A stretch of DNA of 64,000 bases from Burkholderiaceae bacterium (GTDB lineage: Bacteria; Pseudomonadota; Gammaproteobacteria; Burkholderiales; Burkholderiaceae_C), in contig JACKLN010000001.1 in NCBI GenBank assembly GCA_024235855.1, positions 1 through 64,000 on the forward strand, given 5' to 3'. A program made the translations under genes and the position numbers. The first letter of the stretch is position 1; every line of letters starts with the position of its first letter. Shown here piece by piece: positions 43,194-53,862 of the stretch. Under the pieces are notes generated by a model, which was given only the letters and a program-made list of their open reading frames with translations, searched no databases and was not told the DNA's origin.

Positions 43194-43553
43194 ATGAAGT
43201 TCGCCCTGCTCGTCAGCGAAGGCCCGTACACCCACCAGGCCAGCGACACGGCCTGGAACTTCGCCAATGCCGCGATCGCGTCGGGGCACGAGGTGATGCG
43301 CGTCTTCTTCTATCACGACGGTGTCTACAACGCGACCAAGCTCACCGAGCCGCCGCAGGACGACCGCCACATCGTCAACCGCTGGTCCAAGCTGAACACC
43401 GAGCACGGCGTGGACCTCGTCGTGTGCGTCGCCGCCGCGCTGCGCCGCGGCATCAAGGACGAGGTGCTGGCACCGGGCTTCCGCATCAGCGGCCTCGGCC
43501 AGCTGGTGGATGCCGGCATCAAGGCCGACCGCACGGTCACCTTCGGAGACTGA
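43194..43553 (+). CDS. dsrE: sulfurtransferase subunit DsrE
   Basis: A 119-residue cytoplasmic subunit beginning MKFALLVSEGPYTHQA. The conserved active Cys lies in LVVCVAAALRRGI, as in DsrE/TusD. DsrEFH transfers persulfide sulfur to DsrC and is a marker of the oxidative Dsr pathway. ATG 43194 is chosen because it starts the conserved fold; the 9 upstream codons belong to the spacer repeat. Confidence 0.94.
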   Translation: MKFALLVSEGPYTHQASDTAWNFANAAIASGHEVMRVFFYHDGVYNATKLTEPPQDDRHIVNRWSKLNTEHGVDLVVCVAAALRRGIKDEVLAPGFRISGLGQLVDAGIKADRTVTFGD

Positions 43554-43557
43554 TGCC

Positions 43558-43923
43558 ATGGCCACGATGAAGAAGTTCATGTTCGTCAACCGCAAGGCCC
43601 CCTACGGCACGATCTACGCGCTGGAGAGCCTGGAGGTCGTGCTGATCGCGGCCACCTTCGACCAGGACGTCAGCCTCGTCTTCCTCGACGACGGTGTCTA
43701 CGAGATCGTCAAGGGCCAGGACACGGCCGGCATCGGCATCAAGAACCACAGCAAGACCTACCGTGCGCTGGAAGGCTACGACGTCGAGAAGCTCTACGTC
43801 GACCGCGACTCGCTGGCTGCGCGCGGCCTGACCGAGGACGACCTGCTGGTCGACGTGAAGGTGCTGTCGGCCGCCGAGATGGCGGCGCTGATGTCCGAGC
43901 AGGACGTGGTCTATTCCTTCTGA
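43558..43923 (+). CDS. dsrF: sulfurtransferase subunit DsrF
   Basis: A 121-residue DsrF/TusC-like subunit (KKFMFVNRKAPYGTIYALE, FLDDGVYEIVKGQD). It forms the DsrE2F2H2 hexamer. Located 4 bases after dsrE and 7 before dsrH. No conserved active Cys, as usual for DsrF. Confidence 0.94.
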   Translation: MATMKKFMFVNRKAPYGTIYALESLEVVLIAATFDQDVSLVFLDDGVYEIVKGQDTAGIGIKNHSKTYRALEGYDVEKLYVDRDSLAARGLTEDDLLVDVKVLSAAEMAALMSEQDVVYSF

Positions 43924-43930
43924 GGCCGCC

Positions 43931-44206
43931 ATGCTGCACATCGTCAACAAGACCGCCTCCCTCGACGTCTGCCGCCGCTTCGCGCAGCCCGGCCATGCCG
44001 TGCTGCTGATCGAGGACGGCGTGCTCGCCGCCACCCGCGCCGACCTGCTGGGCGACGCCGCCGCATCGCTCAAGGTCTACGCGCTGCAGCCCGACCTGGC
44101 CGCGCGCGGCATGGCCGGCCGCCTGCAACCCGGCATCACCACGGTCGACTACGCCGGCTTCGTCGAGCTGGTCGCCACGCACCCCAACAACCAATCCTGG
44201 CTCTGA
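43931..44206 (+). CDS. dsrH: sulfurtransferase subunit DsrH
   Basis: A 91-residue DsrH/TusB-like protein (MLHIVNKTASLDVCRRFAQPGHAVLLIEDGV). It completes the DsrEFH complex. Cys14 is its only Cys. It lies 23 bases before dsrC. Confidence 0.93.
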   Translation: MLHIVNKTASLDVCRRFAQPGHAVLLIEDGVLAATRADLLGDAAASLKVYALQPDLAARGMAGRLQPGITTVDYAGFVELVATHPNNQSWL

Positions 44207-44229
44207 GCGCCGATCCCTAGGAGACAAGC

Positions 44230-44562
44230 ATGCCCATCGAAGTCAACGGCCACAGCATCGAAACCGACGAGGAGGGCTACCTCGTCAACCTGTCGGACTG
44301 GTCCGAGGACGTGGCCAACGAGATCGCCAAGGGCGAGAACGTGGACATGACCGAGAACCACTGGGAGGTCGTGAACTTCCTTCGCTCGTACTACGACGAG
44401 TACCAGATCGCCCCGGCGGTGCGCGTGCTGACCAAGGCCATCGGCAAGCAGCTCGGCGAGGAGAAGGGCAACAGCAAGTACCTCTACGAGCTGTTCCCCT
44501 ACGGCCCGGCCAAGCAGGCGTGCAAGATCGCCGGCCTGCCCAAGCCCACCGGCTGCGTCTGA
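44230..44562 (+). CDS. dsrC: sulfur carrier protein DsrC
   Basis: A 110-residue canonical DsrC. The C-terminal arm ends AKQACKIAGLPKPTGCV with both redox cysteines, Cys98 and the penultimate Cys109. It accepts sulfur from DsrEFH and presents it to DsrAB; the resulting trisulfide is handled by DsrMKJOP or DsrL. Good ribosome-binding site AGGAGACAAGC upstream. Contrast with the Cys-less paralogue at 39326. Confidence 0.97.
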   Translation: MPIEVNGHSIETDEEGYLVNLSDWSEDVANEIAKGENVDMTENHWEVVNFLRSYYDEYQIAPAVRVLTKAIGKQLGEEKGNSKYLYELFPYGPAKQACKIAGLPKPTGCV

Positions 44563-44608
44563 CGCGCCGGCACGCGCTTTCCACGCCCCGACACAGGACG
44601 CGGCAGCC

Positions 44609-45337
44609 ATGCAGGCGCTCGCGCTGGGCTACGCCATGCTCTTCTACGCCGCCACGGCCATGCTGGTCGTGGGCACGGCGCTGAAGATCCGCCAGTACGC
44701 CCGCACGCCCTCGCCACTGAAGATCCCCACCACACCGGCCCCCACCACGGCCGGCGGCGTGGCGCTGCGCCTGACGCGCGAGGTGGTGTTCTTCGAGAGC
44801 CTGTTCAAGGGCAGCAAGTGGACCTGGCTGTTCGGCTGGCTGTTCCACGCCTCGCTGCTGCTGGTGCTGTTGCGCCACGTGCGCTACTTCCAGGAGCCCG
44901 TCTGGGCACCCATCGTCTTCGTGCAGTTCTTCGGCACCTACGCCGGGCTGACGATGGTGGCCGGGCTGGCCGGGCTGTGGGCGCGCCGCTTCCTGGTCGA
45001 CCGCGTGCGCTACATCTCCACGCCGTCGGACCACCTGCACCTGGCGCTGCTGATCGCCATCGGGCTGTCGGGCCTGACGATGCGCTTCGTCGCCCACACC
45101 GACATCGTCGCGGTCAAGGCTTTCATGCTGGGGCTGATGCGCTTCTCGATCCAGCCGCTGCCCGCCGACCCGCTGCTGCTGCTGCACCTGACGCTGGTGG
45201 CGGTGTTGATGATCGTCTTCCCGATCAGCAAGCTGCTGCACGCGCCGGGGCTGTTCTTCAGCCCCACGCGCCACCAGATCGACAACCCGCGCGAAGCGCG
45301 CCACGTGGCGGCCTGGGCGCAGGCGCTGGACAAGTAA
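44609..45337 (+). CDS. dsrM: membrane cytochrome b subunit DsrM
   Basis: A 242-residue NarI-like integral membrane protein with about five helices. Candidate haem-b His residues are in LFHASLLLVLLRHVRYF and in LLLHLTL…KLLHAPG. It exchanges electrons with the quinone pool as part of DsrMKJOP. The ATG follows dsrC by 46 bases; it lies 13 bases ahead of dsrK. Confidence 0.93.
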   Translation: MQALALGYAMLFYAATAMLVVGTALKIRQYARTPSPLKIPTTPAPTTAGGVALRLTREVVFFESLFKGSKWTWLFGWLFHASLLLVLLRHVRYFQEPVWAPIVFVQFFGTYAGLTMVAGLAGLWARRFLVDRVRYISTPSDHLHLALLIAIGLSGLTMRFVAHTDIVAVKAFMLGLMRFSIQPLPADPLLLLHLTLVAVLMIVFPISKLLHAPGLFFSPTRHQIDNPREARHVAAWAQALDK

Positions 45338-45350
45338 GGCAGGACGCACG

Positions 45351-46883
<1,533 letters not shown>

Positions 46884-46895
46884 GGAGAACCCCAC

Positions 46896-48173
46896 ATGGC
46901 CCACATCGTCATCCTGGGCGCCGGCATCGGCGGCATGCCCGCCGCGTACGAGATGCGCGCCAAGCTCGGCAAGCAGCACCGCGTCACGGTCGTCAGCGCG
47001 GTGGACTACTTCCAGTTCGTGCCGTCCAACCCCTGGGTGGCCGTGGGCTGGCGCTCGCGCGAGGAGGTCTGCCTGCAGGTGGGCCCGCTGCTGGAACGCA
47101 AGGGCATCGGCTTCGTGCCCAAGGCGGTCACGCGCATCGACGCCGAGAACTCGAAGCTGGAGTTCGCCGAAGGCGAGCCGCTGGCCTACGACTACCTCGT
47201 CATCACCACCGGCCCGAAGCTGAGCTTCGACGAGGTGCCGGGCGCCGGCCCGCACGGCGGTCATACGCATTCGGTCTGCACCGTCGACCACGCGCAGCGC
47301 TTCTGGGCCGAGTACGAGACCTTCCTGCAGAACCCCGGCCCCATCGTCATCGGCGCCATGCCGCTGGCCAGCTGCTTCGGCCCCGCCTACGAGTTCGCCT
47401 TCATCGTCGACGCCGACCTGCGCAAGCGCAAGCTGCGCCACAAGGTGCCCATCACCTTCGTCACCAGCGAGCCCTACATCGGCCACCTGGGCCTGGGCGG
47501 CGTGGGCGACAGCAAGAGCATGCTCGAGAGCGAGCTGCGCGGGCACGACATGAAGTGGATCACCAACGCGAAGACCACCAAGGTGGAGGCCGGCAAGCTG
47601 TTCGTCACCGAGCTCGACGCGCAAGGCAAGGAACTGAAGGACCACGAGGTGCCCTTCAAGCTGGCGATGATGCTGCCGGCCTTCAAGGGCGTGGATGCCG
47701 TGGCCGCGGTGCCCAACCTGTGCAACCCGCGCGGCTTCGTGCTCATCGACGACCTGCAGCGCAGCAAGGCCTACAAGAACATCTTCTCCGCCGGCGTGTG
47801 CGTGGCGATCCCGCCGGTGGAGGTGACCCCGGTGCCCACCGGCGCGCCGAAGACGGGCTACATGATCGAGACGATGGTCACGGCCATCGTGCACAACATC
47901 GCCGACGAACTGGCCGGCAAGGCGCCCGACACGCGCGCCACCTGGAACGCCATCTGCCTGGCCGACATGGGCGACACCGGTGCGGCCTTCGTGGCACTGC
48001 CGCAGATCCCGCCGCGCAACGTCAACTGGTTCAAGAAGGGCAAGTGGGTGCACCTGGCGAAGATCGCCTTCGAGAAGTACTTCATGCGCAAGATGAAGTC
48101 CGGCACCTCCGAACCCGTCTACGAGAAATACGTGCTGAAGGCGCTGGGCATCGTGCGCCTGGCCGGAAAGTGA
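46896..48173 (+). CDS. sqr: sulfide:quinone oxidoreductase inserted between dsrK and dsrL
   Basis: A 425-residue flavoprotein with FAD motif GAGIGGMPAAYEM. The redox cysteines Cys128 (HSVC), Cys160 (ASCFGPAYE) and Cys354 (NAICLADMGD) match Cys128/160/356 of the structurally characterised Acidithiobacillus ferrooxidans SQR. The C-terminal quinone-binding, amphipathic region includes KIAFEKYFMRKMKSG. It oxidises sulfide to polysulfide or persulfide and reduces quinone. Located 12 bases after dsrK and 7 before dsrL, so it is a true operon member; this placement is not part of the classical dsr order. Confidence 0.88.
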   Translation: MAHIVILGAGIGGMPAAYEMRAKLGKQHRVTVVSAVDYFQFVPSNPWVAVGWRSREEVCLQVGPLLERKGIGFVPKAVTRIDAENSKLEFAEGEPLAYDYLVITTGPKLSFDEVPGAGPHGGHTHSVCTVDHAQRFWAEYETFLQNPGPIVIGAMPLASCFGPAYEFAFIVDADLRKRKLRHKVPITFVTSEPYIGHLGLGGVGDSKSMLESELRGHDMKWITNAKTTKVEAGKLFVTELDAQGKELKDHEVPFKLAMMLPAFKGVDAVAAVPNLCNPRGFVLIDDLQRSKAYKNIFSAGVCVAIPPVEVTPVPTGAPKTGYMIETMVTAIVHNIADELAGKAPDTRATWNAICLADMGDTGAAFVALPQIPPRNVNWFKKGKWVHLAKIAFEKYFMRKMKSGTSEPVYEKYVLKALGIVRLAGK

Positions 48174-48180
48174 GGTTGCC

Positions 48181-50142
48181 ATGTCCGTCCCGAGCTCCGA
48201 CGTCAAGCCGCTGACCTTCCGCCGCTACAAGGATGGCGACACCAAGGTGCGCCGGTGGCAGGACGAGATCTTCGACGCCGACCATTCGCACAAGTGCCCC
48301 ACCTACATCCAGAGCACACCGCCCTGCCAGGGCTCGTGCCCGTCGGGCGAGGACATCCGCAGCTACCTGAACATCGTGCGCGGCGTCGAGAAGCCGCCGA
48401 AGGACGTGCCCTGGCAGGAATACGCCTGGCGCCGGCTGACGGAGGCCAACCCGCTGCCGTCGGTGATGGGCCGCGTGTGCCCGGCACCGTGCGAATCCGG
48501 CTGCAACCGCAACCAGGTCGAGGACTTCGTCGGCATCAACTCGGTGGAGCACTTCCTGGGTGAGTGGGCCATCGAGCACGGCCTGAAGTTCGTCGCGCCC
48601 GAGCACAAGACGGGCAAGACCGTCGCCGTGATCGGCGGCGGGCCGGCCGGTCTGTCCACGGCCTACCAGCTGGCGCTCAAGGGCCACGCGGTGACGATCT
48701 TCGACGAGCGCGCCGAGCTCGGCGGCATGATGCGCTACGGCATCCCCGGTTTCCGCACGCCGCGTGACGTGCTCGACGCCGAGATCCAGCGCATCCTGGA
48801 CCTGGGCGTGCAGGCGCGCATGAACACGCGCATCGGCACCGACATCACGCTGGACGAGATCCAGCAGCAGTTCGACGCCGTCTTTCTGGGCATGGGCGCG
48901 CAGAGCGGCCGCCCGCTGCCGGTGGAAGGCGCCGACGCGCCCAACGTCGTCACCGCCACCGCGTTCCTGAAGGCGTTCAACGACGGCCGCCTGCAGCACG
49001 TGGGCCAGCGCGTGGTGGTGGTGGGCGGTGGCGACACATCCATCGACGTGGCCACCGTGGCACGCCGCCTGGGCCACATCGACCAGACCCACGAGGCCGA
49101 CCGGCCCGAGCTGGCCATCGCCGGCGACACCGGCTACGCGGCGCACGACGCCGCGATGCTGTCGCGCCGCCAGGGGGCGGAGGTGACACTGACCTCGGTG
49201 TTCGCCATCGAGAAGATGCAGGCCAGCAAGCACGAGGTGGAGCACGCGCTGGGCGAAGGCATCGCCATCCGCGGCAGCATGGTGCCGCTGGCCGTGGTGC
49301 GTGGCGCCGACGGTCGCGCCACCGGCCTGAAGGTGGCCCGTTGCGAGGCCAAGCTGGTCGGCGGCCGGCTGGAGATCAAGCCGGTCGAGGGCACGGAAGA
49401 GGTCATCGAGGCCGACCTCATCGTCTCGGCCATCGGCCAGGCGGTGGACTTCACGGGCCTGGAGGCGCTGAACAACGGCAAGGGCGCCATCAACGCCGAC
49501 AAGAACTACCAGGTCGCCGGCCAGACGGGCATGTTCTGCGGCGGCGACGTGATCCGCCCCCACCTGCTGACCACGGCCATCGGCCACGGTGCCATCGCCG
49601 CCGAGGGCATCGACCGCTTCCTGCAGGGCGAGGCACTGGACAAGCGACCCAAGATCGACGTGCACAGCTTCGACCTGATGCGCAAGCTGGTCGAGAAGGG
49701 CCTGCCGGTCGGCACGATCGAAGAGCCGCTGCGTGGGACCGACAAGTCGACCGGCGCGGTGCACAACTTCGACAACCGGTCCGACCGCTACGTCATCCCG
49801 CACAAGGACCTGTTCCTCGGTCACTTCAACTACACCGAGCGCAACAAGCGCAAGATCGTCTCGCTCAATGCCGACGAGGCGCTGGCCAACTTCGAGGAAC
49901 GCATGCTGCCGCTGCTGGAGGCGCAGGCGCAGGCCGAGGCCAAGCGCTGCATGAGCTGCGGCCTGTGCTTCGAGTGCGACAACTGCGTCGTCTACTGCCC
50001 GCAGACGGCGGTGTTCAAGGTCAAGAAGTCGCAGTCGACCACCGGCCGCTACGTGGACACCGACTACGACAAGTGCATCGGCTGCCACATCTGCCACGAC
50101 GTGTGCCCCACCGGCTACATCCAGATGGGGCTGGGGGAGTAA
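48181..50142 (+). CDS. dsrL: NAD(P)H:acceptor oxidoreductase DsrL
   Basis: A 653-residue GltD-like iron-sulfur flavoprotein. N-terminal Cys clusters (CPTYIQSTPPCQGSCPSG; CPAPCESGCNR) lead into FAD motif GGGPAGLSTAYQLAL and NAD(P) motif VVVGGGDTSIDVA. Two C-terminal 4Fe-4S sites follow (CMSCGLCFECDNC; CIGCHICHDVCP). In oxidative Dsr systems DsrL links DsrAB to NAD(P). Presence of the C-terminal ferredoxin domain fits DsrL of sulfur oxidisers. Confidence 0.95.
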   Translation: MSVPSSDVKPLTFRRYKDGDTKVRRWQDEIFDADHSHKCPTYIQSTPPCQGSCPSGEDIRSYLNIVRGVEKPPKDVPWQEYAWRRLTEANPLPSVMGRVCPAPCESGCNRNQVEDFVGINSVEHFLGEWAIEHGLKFVAPEHKTGKTVAVIGGGPAGLSTAYQLALKGHAVTIFDERAELGGMMRYGIPGFRTPRDVLDAEIQRILDLGVQARMNTRIGTDITLDEIQQQFDAVFLGMGAQSGRPLPVEGADAPNVVTATAFLKAFNDGRLQHVGQRVVVVGGGDTSIDVATVARRLGHIDQTHEADRPELAIAGDTGYAAHDAAMLSRRQGAEVTLTSVFAIEKMQASKHEVEHALGEGIAIRGSMVPLAVVRGADGRATGLKVARCEAKLVGGRLEIKPVEGTEEVIEADLIVSAIGQAVDFTGLEALNNGKGAINADKNYQVAGQTGMFCGGDVIRPHLLTTAIGHGAIAAEGIDRFLQGEALDKRPKIDVHSFDLMRKLVEKGLPVGTIEEPLRGTDKSTGAVHNFDNRSDRYVIPHKDLFLGHFNYTERNKRKIVSLNADEALANFEERMLPLLEAQAQAEAKRCMSCGLCFECDNCVVYCPQTAVFKVKKSQSTTGRYVDTDYDKCIGCHICHDVCPTGYIQMGLGE

Positions 50143-50146
50143 GGCC

Positions 50147-50512
50147 ATGCGGCGCTGGGTGCTGGCCCTGCTGACCACCACCGCCCTGGCCGCGGTGGCG
50201 GCACCACCCTTGCCGGCCGTGCCGAAGGCAAAGCCCGGCACGCAGTGCGTGGAGGACCCGGCCGACATGCGCCGTTACCACATGGAGTACCTGAAGCACC
50301 AGCGCGACGCCACGGTGCACGGCGGCATCCGCGGCGCGAAGCACAGCCTGAAGGACTGCGTGGCCTGCCACGCCACCACGGCCAGCGGCAGCGTCTCGGC
50401 GCAACAGGGCGATTTCTGCCAGGCCTGCCACCAGTACGCCGCGGTGAAGATCGACTGCTTCGAGTGCCACACCGGCAAGCCGGGAACGGCTGTCGCGAAG
50501 GGCACGCCATGA
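50147..50512 (+). CDS. dsrJ: periplasmic triheme cytochrome c DsrJ
   Basis: A 121-residue protein with a signal or anchor helix (about residues 2–19) and three haem motifs: CVACH (71–75), CQACH (91–95) and CFECH (104–108). Cys34 before the haems fits the unusual Cys haem ligand described for DsrJ. Part of DsrMKJOP. The stop overlaps the dsrO start (ATGA). Confidence 0.94.
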   Translation: MRRWVLALLTTTALAAVAAPPLPAVPKAKPGTQCVEDPADMRRYHMEYLKHQRDATVHGGIRGAKHSLKDCVACHATTASGSVSAQQGDFCQACHQYAAVKIDCFECHTGKPGTAVAKGTP

Positions 50513-51237
50513 ACGCCGACACCAAGCGCCGTGCCTTCCTGGGCAGCGTGGCCGCCTTCGGCGGTGCGCTGCTGGCGCCGGGCATCCACCTGATCGAGGT
50601 GGCGAACGCGGCGCCGTCTTCGGGTGCGAATGCCAAGGTGCGCTGGGGCCTGCTGATCGAAACCACCAAGTGCGCGCCCGGCTGCAACGACTGCGTCACC
50701 GCCTGCAACACCGAGAACGGCCTGCAGGCCGACAACCGCGCCACCACGCCGCAGTGGATCCGCAAGGTCGAGATCAAGGAGATCAGGACCGGCCGCACCG
50801 CCTCGGTACCGGTGATGTGCCAGCACTGCGCCGAGCCGCCCTGCGTGGACGTCTGCCCCACCGGCGCTTCGTTCAAGCGCGCCGACGGCATCGTGCTGGT
50901 GGACCGCCACAGCTGCATCGGCTGCCGCTACTGCATGATGGCGTGCCCCTACAAGGCGCGCAGCTTCGTGCACGAGCCGCTGACCGACCAGCACCCGGAC
51001 GTGCCACGCGGCAAGGGCTGCGTCGAGAGCTGCACGCTGTGCGTGCATCGCATCGACCGCGGCGAGCGCGTCACCGCCTGCGCCGAGGCCTGCACCAAGG
51101 CCGGCCACGATGCCATCCTGTTCGGCGACCTGAACGACCCGGAGAGCGCGATCGCGAAGCGCGTGCGCGAGATCCGCAGCACGCAGTTGCGCGCCGATCT
51201 CCGCCTCGATCCGGGCGTGCGCTACGAGGGCCTGTGA
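50509..51237 (+). CDS. dsrO: periplasmic iron-sulfur protein DsrO
   Basis: A 242-residue ferredoxin-like protein with a Tat signal (KRRAFLGSVAAFGGALL). Several 4Fe-4S Cys clusters are visible (CAPGCNDCVTAC, CQHCAEPPCVDVCPTG, CIGCRYCMMACPYKAR, CVESCTLC). It relays electrons between DsrJ and DsrP. ATG 50509 gives the Tat signal; longer versions extend into dsrJ. The dsrP start overlaps its stop (TGATG). Confidence 0.95.
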   Translation: MNADTKRRAFLGSVAAFGGALLAPGIHLIEVANAAPSSGANAKVRWGLLIETTKCAPGCNDCVTACNTENGLQADNRATTPQWIRKVEIKEIRTGRTASVPVMCQHCAEPPCVDVCPTGASFKRADGIVLVDRHSCIGCRYCMMACPYKARSFVHEPLTDQHPDVPRGKGCVESCTLCVHRIDRGERVTACAEACTKAGHDAILFGDLNDPESAIAKRVREIRSTQLRADLRLDPGVRYEGL

Positions 51238-52445
51238 TGAACACCGCCGTCGCCCAACGACCCACCGTCCCCACCGAGCAGTCCCAGACCCGGCTGTTCT
51301 GGATCCTGCTGGCGCTCGGCGCCATCGTCACCGGCATCGGCCTGCTCGCTGCACACCACATGGAGACCGCCGGCCACGTGGCCACCGGCATGGACAACCA
51401 GGTCGTCTGGGGCCTGCCGCACGTGTTCGCGATCTTCATGATCGTGGCCGCCTCGGGCGTGCTCAACGTCGCGTCGGTCGGCTCGGTTTTCGGTCAGCCG
51501 GCGTACAAGGTGCGCGCACCGCTGTCGGGTCTGCTGTGCATCGCGATGCTGGCCGGCGGCCTGATGGTGCTGATGCTCGACCTGGGCCGGCCCGACCGCG
51601 TGATCGTCGCCGCCACGCACTACAACTTCACGTCGGTCTTCGCCTGGAACGTCTTTCTGTACTCCGGCATGGTCGGCATCGTCGCCGTCTACCTGTGGAC
51701 GATGGCCGAACGGCGCATGAACCCGTACAGCAAGCCCGCGGGCCTGGCGGCGCTGGTCTGGCGCTTCCTGCTGACCACCGGCACCGGTTCCATCTTCGGT
51801 TTCCTGGTCGCGCGCCAGGCCTACCAGTCGGCCCTGCTGGCGCCGATGTTCATCGTGCTGTCCTTCGGCTGGGGGCTGGCGGTCTTCCTGCTGGTGCAGG
51901 CGGCCATGATGCGCTGGAACGGCCAGGCCATGCCCGGCGACGTGCAGCGCCGGCTGAACCGGCTGCTGGGCGTCTTCGTGGCCGCGGCGCTGTACCTGGT
52001 GGCGGTGTACCACCTCACCAACCTGTACTTCGCGCGCCAGCAGGCCTTCGAGGCCTTCATCCTGCTGGGCCAGAACGGCGGCGACCTGTTCGCCGGGCTG
52101 TTGTGGGTGGGATTCGTCGGTGTCGGGTCGGTGCTGCCGATGGTGATGCTGTTCAGCGCCCGCTTCGCCAACCCGCGCTGGACGCTGGTGGCCGCGGCCC
52201 TGGTGGTGCTGGGCGCCTTCGCCTTCCTCTACGTCTTCATCATCGGCGGCCAGGCCTTCCCGCTGGAGATCTTCCCGGGCTGGGCGGCCAGCAGCAGCTT
52301 CGGCGACGGCCAGGTGGCGCACTACGTGCCGAAGCTGCCGGAGTGGTTGCTGGGCCTCGGCGGGCTGGGCGCGGCCTTCGTGCTGACGACGATCGGCGTG
52401 CGCGTGCTCGACGTGATGCCGCGCGACGACAACCTCAAGACTTGA
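51237..52445 (+). CDS. dsrP: NrfD-like membrane protein DsrP
   Basis: A 402-residue integral membrane protein with about ten helices. The NrfD/PsrC features are LDLGRPDRVIVAATHYNFTSVFAWNVFLYS and a late PLEIFPGW. It interacts with quinone in the membrane part of DsrMKJOP. ATG 51237 overlaps the dsrO stop. Confidence 0.94.
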   Translation: MNTAVAQRPTVPTEQSQTRLFWILLALGAIVTGIGLLAAHHMETAGHVATGMDNQVVWGLPHVFAIFMIVAASGVLNVASVGSVFGQPAYKVRAPLSGLLCIAMLAGGLMVLMLDLGRPDRVIVAATHYNFTSVFAWNVFLYSGMVGIVAVYLWTMAERRMNPYSKPAGLAALVWRFLLTTGTGSIFGFLVARQAYQSALLAPMFIVLSFGWGLAVFLLVQAAMMRWNGQAMPGDVQRRLNRLLGVFVAAALYLVAVYHLTNLYFARQQAFEAFILLGQNGGDLFAGLLWVGFVGVGSVLPMVMLFSARFANPRWTLVAAALVVLGAFAFLYVFIIGGQAFPLEIFPGWAASSSFGDGQVAHYVPKLPEWLLGLGGLGAAFVLTTIGVRVLDVMPRDDNLKT

Positions 52446-52446
52446 G

Positions 52447-53850
52447 ATGAACACCCCGCGCCTGTTCGTCGCCGCCGCACACAAGTCCTCGGGCAAGACC
52501 ACGGTCACGCTCGGATTGGCTGCCGCGCTGCGCGCGCGCGGGCTGGCGGTGCAGGCCTTCAAGAAGGGCCCGGACTACATCGACCCGATGTGGCTGGGCC
52601 GCGCCAGTGGTTCACCCTGCTTCAACCTCGACCCGCACCTGATGGACGGTGCGGAGATCGATGCGCTGTTCGCGCGCGAGTCCGCCGCCACGGACCTCGC
52701 GATGGTGGAAGGCAACCACGGCCTGTTCGACGGCATGGCGCTGGACGGCCGCGACTGCAATGCGGCGCTGGCCAAGCGCCTGGGCGCGCCAGTGCTGCTG
52801 GTGGTGGACGTGCGCGGCAGCACGCGCGGCATCGCGCCGCTGGTGCGCGGGCATCTGGCCTTCGACCCGGCCCTGCGCATCGGCGGCCTGATCCTCAACC
52901 GCGTGGGCGGTGCCCGCCACGAGGCCCGGCTGCGTGAGGTGCTGGCGCACTACTGCCCCGAGGCCCCGGTGCTCGGCGCGATCCACGAACAGCCGCTGCT
53001 GGCGGTGACGGAGCGCCACCTGGGCCTGATGCCTGCGGCCGAACTGGACGACGCCGACGAACGCATCGGCGCCATCGCGCAGGCCGTCGCCGCAGCGGTG
53101 GACCTGGACGGCGTGCTGGCCCTGGCGCACAACGCCACACCCGCCACGGCAGCCAGCGCACCGGTGCGCACCAGCCTACCGACCGGCGAGCGCATGCGCA
53201 TCGCAATCGCGCGCGACCGCGCCTTCGGCTTCTACTACCCCGACGACCTGTCGGCGCTGCAGGCCGCAGGCGCCGAGCTGGTGTTCTTCGACGCCCTGAC
53301 CGACACCCGCCTGCCGACCTGCGACGGCCTCTTCGTCGGCGGCGGGTTCCCGGAGACCTGCATGGACGCACTGTCGTCCAACACCGCGCTACGCACCGAC
53401 GTGAAACAGGCCATCGAAGCCGGCCTGCCCGCCTACGCCGAATGCGGTGGCCTGATGTGGCTGTCGCGCAGCCTGAGCTGGCAGGGCCGGCGCGTGCCGA
53501 TGGTCGGTGCGATCCCCGGCGACGCGGTGATGCAGCCCCGCCCGGTCGGCCGCGGCTACATGCGCCTGCGCGAGACCGCCGCCATGCCCTGGCCGGGCGG
53601 CAGCGCCGGCGCGCTGCTGCAGGCGCACGAGTTCCACCACTCGCGGCTGGAGGGCATCGACCCGGGCGTGCGCTTCGCCTACACCGTCGAGCGCGGGCAC
53701 GGCATCGACGGCCGCCACGACGGCCTGCTGGTGCACCGGCTGCTGGCCTCGTACGCCCACCGCCGCAGCACCGGCCGCGACGGCTGGGCGCCACGCTTCG
53801 TCGCCCACGTGCGCCAGTGCAGCCGCAACCCCCTGGCGCACGCCGCCTGA
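52447..53850 (+). CDS. dsrN: DsrN, cobyrinic acid a,c-diamide synthase-like amidase
   Basis: A 467-residue protein of the CbiA/CobB family. It has an N-terminal P-loop (AHKSSGKTTVTLGL), KKGPDYIDPMW, and a C-terminal glutamine amidotransferase domain with catalytic Cys in YAECGGLMW. In dsr operons it is proposed to amidate sirohaem for DsrAB. It lies 1 base after dsrP. Confidence 0.93.
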   Translation: MNTPRLFVAAAHKSSGKTTVTLGLAAALRARGLAVQAFKKGPDYIDPMWLGRASGSPCFNLDPHLMDGAEIDALFARESAATDLAMVEGNHGLFDGMALDGRDCNAALAKRLGAPVLLVVDVRGSTRGIAPLVRGHLAFDPALRIGGLILNRVGGARHEARLREVLAHYCPEAPVLGAIHEQPLLAVTERHLGLMPAAELDDADERIGAIAQAVAAAVDLDGVLALAHNATPATAASAPVRTSLPTGERMRIAIARDRAFGFYYPDDLSALQAAGAELVFFDALTDTRLPTCDGLFVGGGFPETCMDALSSNTALRTDVKQAIEAGLPAYAECGGLMWLSRSLSWQGRRVPMVGAIPGDAVMQPRPVGRGYMRLRETAAMPWPGGSAGALLQAHEFHHSRLEGIDPGVRFAYTVERGHGIDGRHDGLLVHRLLASYAHRRSTGRDGWAPRFVAHVRQCSRNPLAHAA

Positions 53851-53862
53851 CCGGAGACCGCC

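Noticed and set aside
48082..50268. 728-codon minus-strand open frame opposite dsrL
   Set aside because: Antisense shadow; no recognisable motifs.
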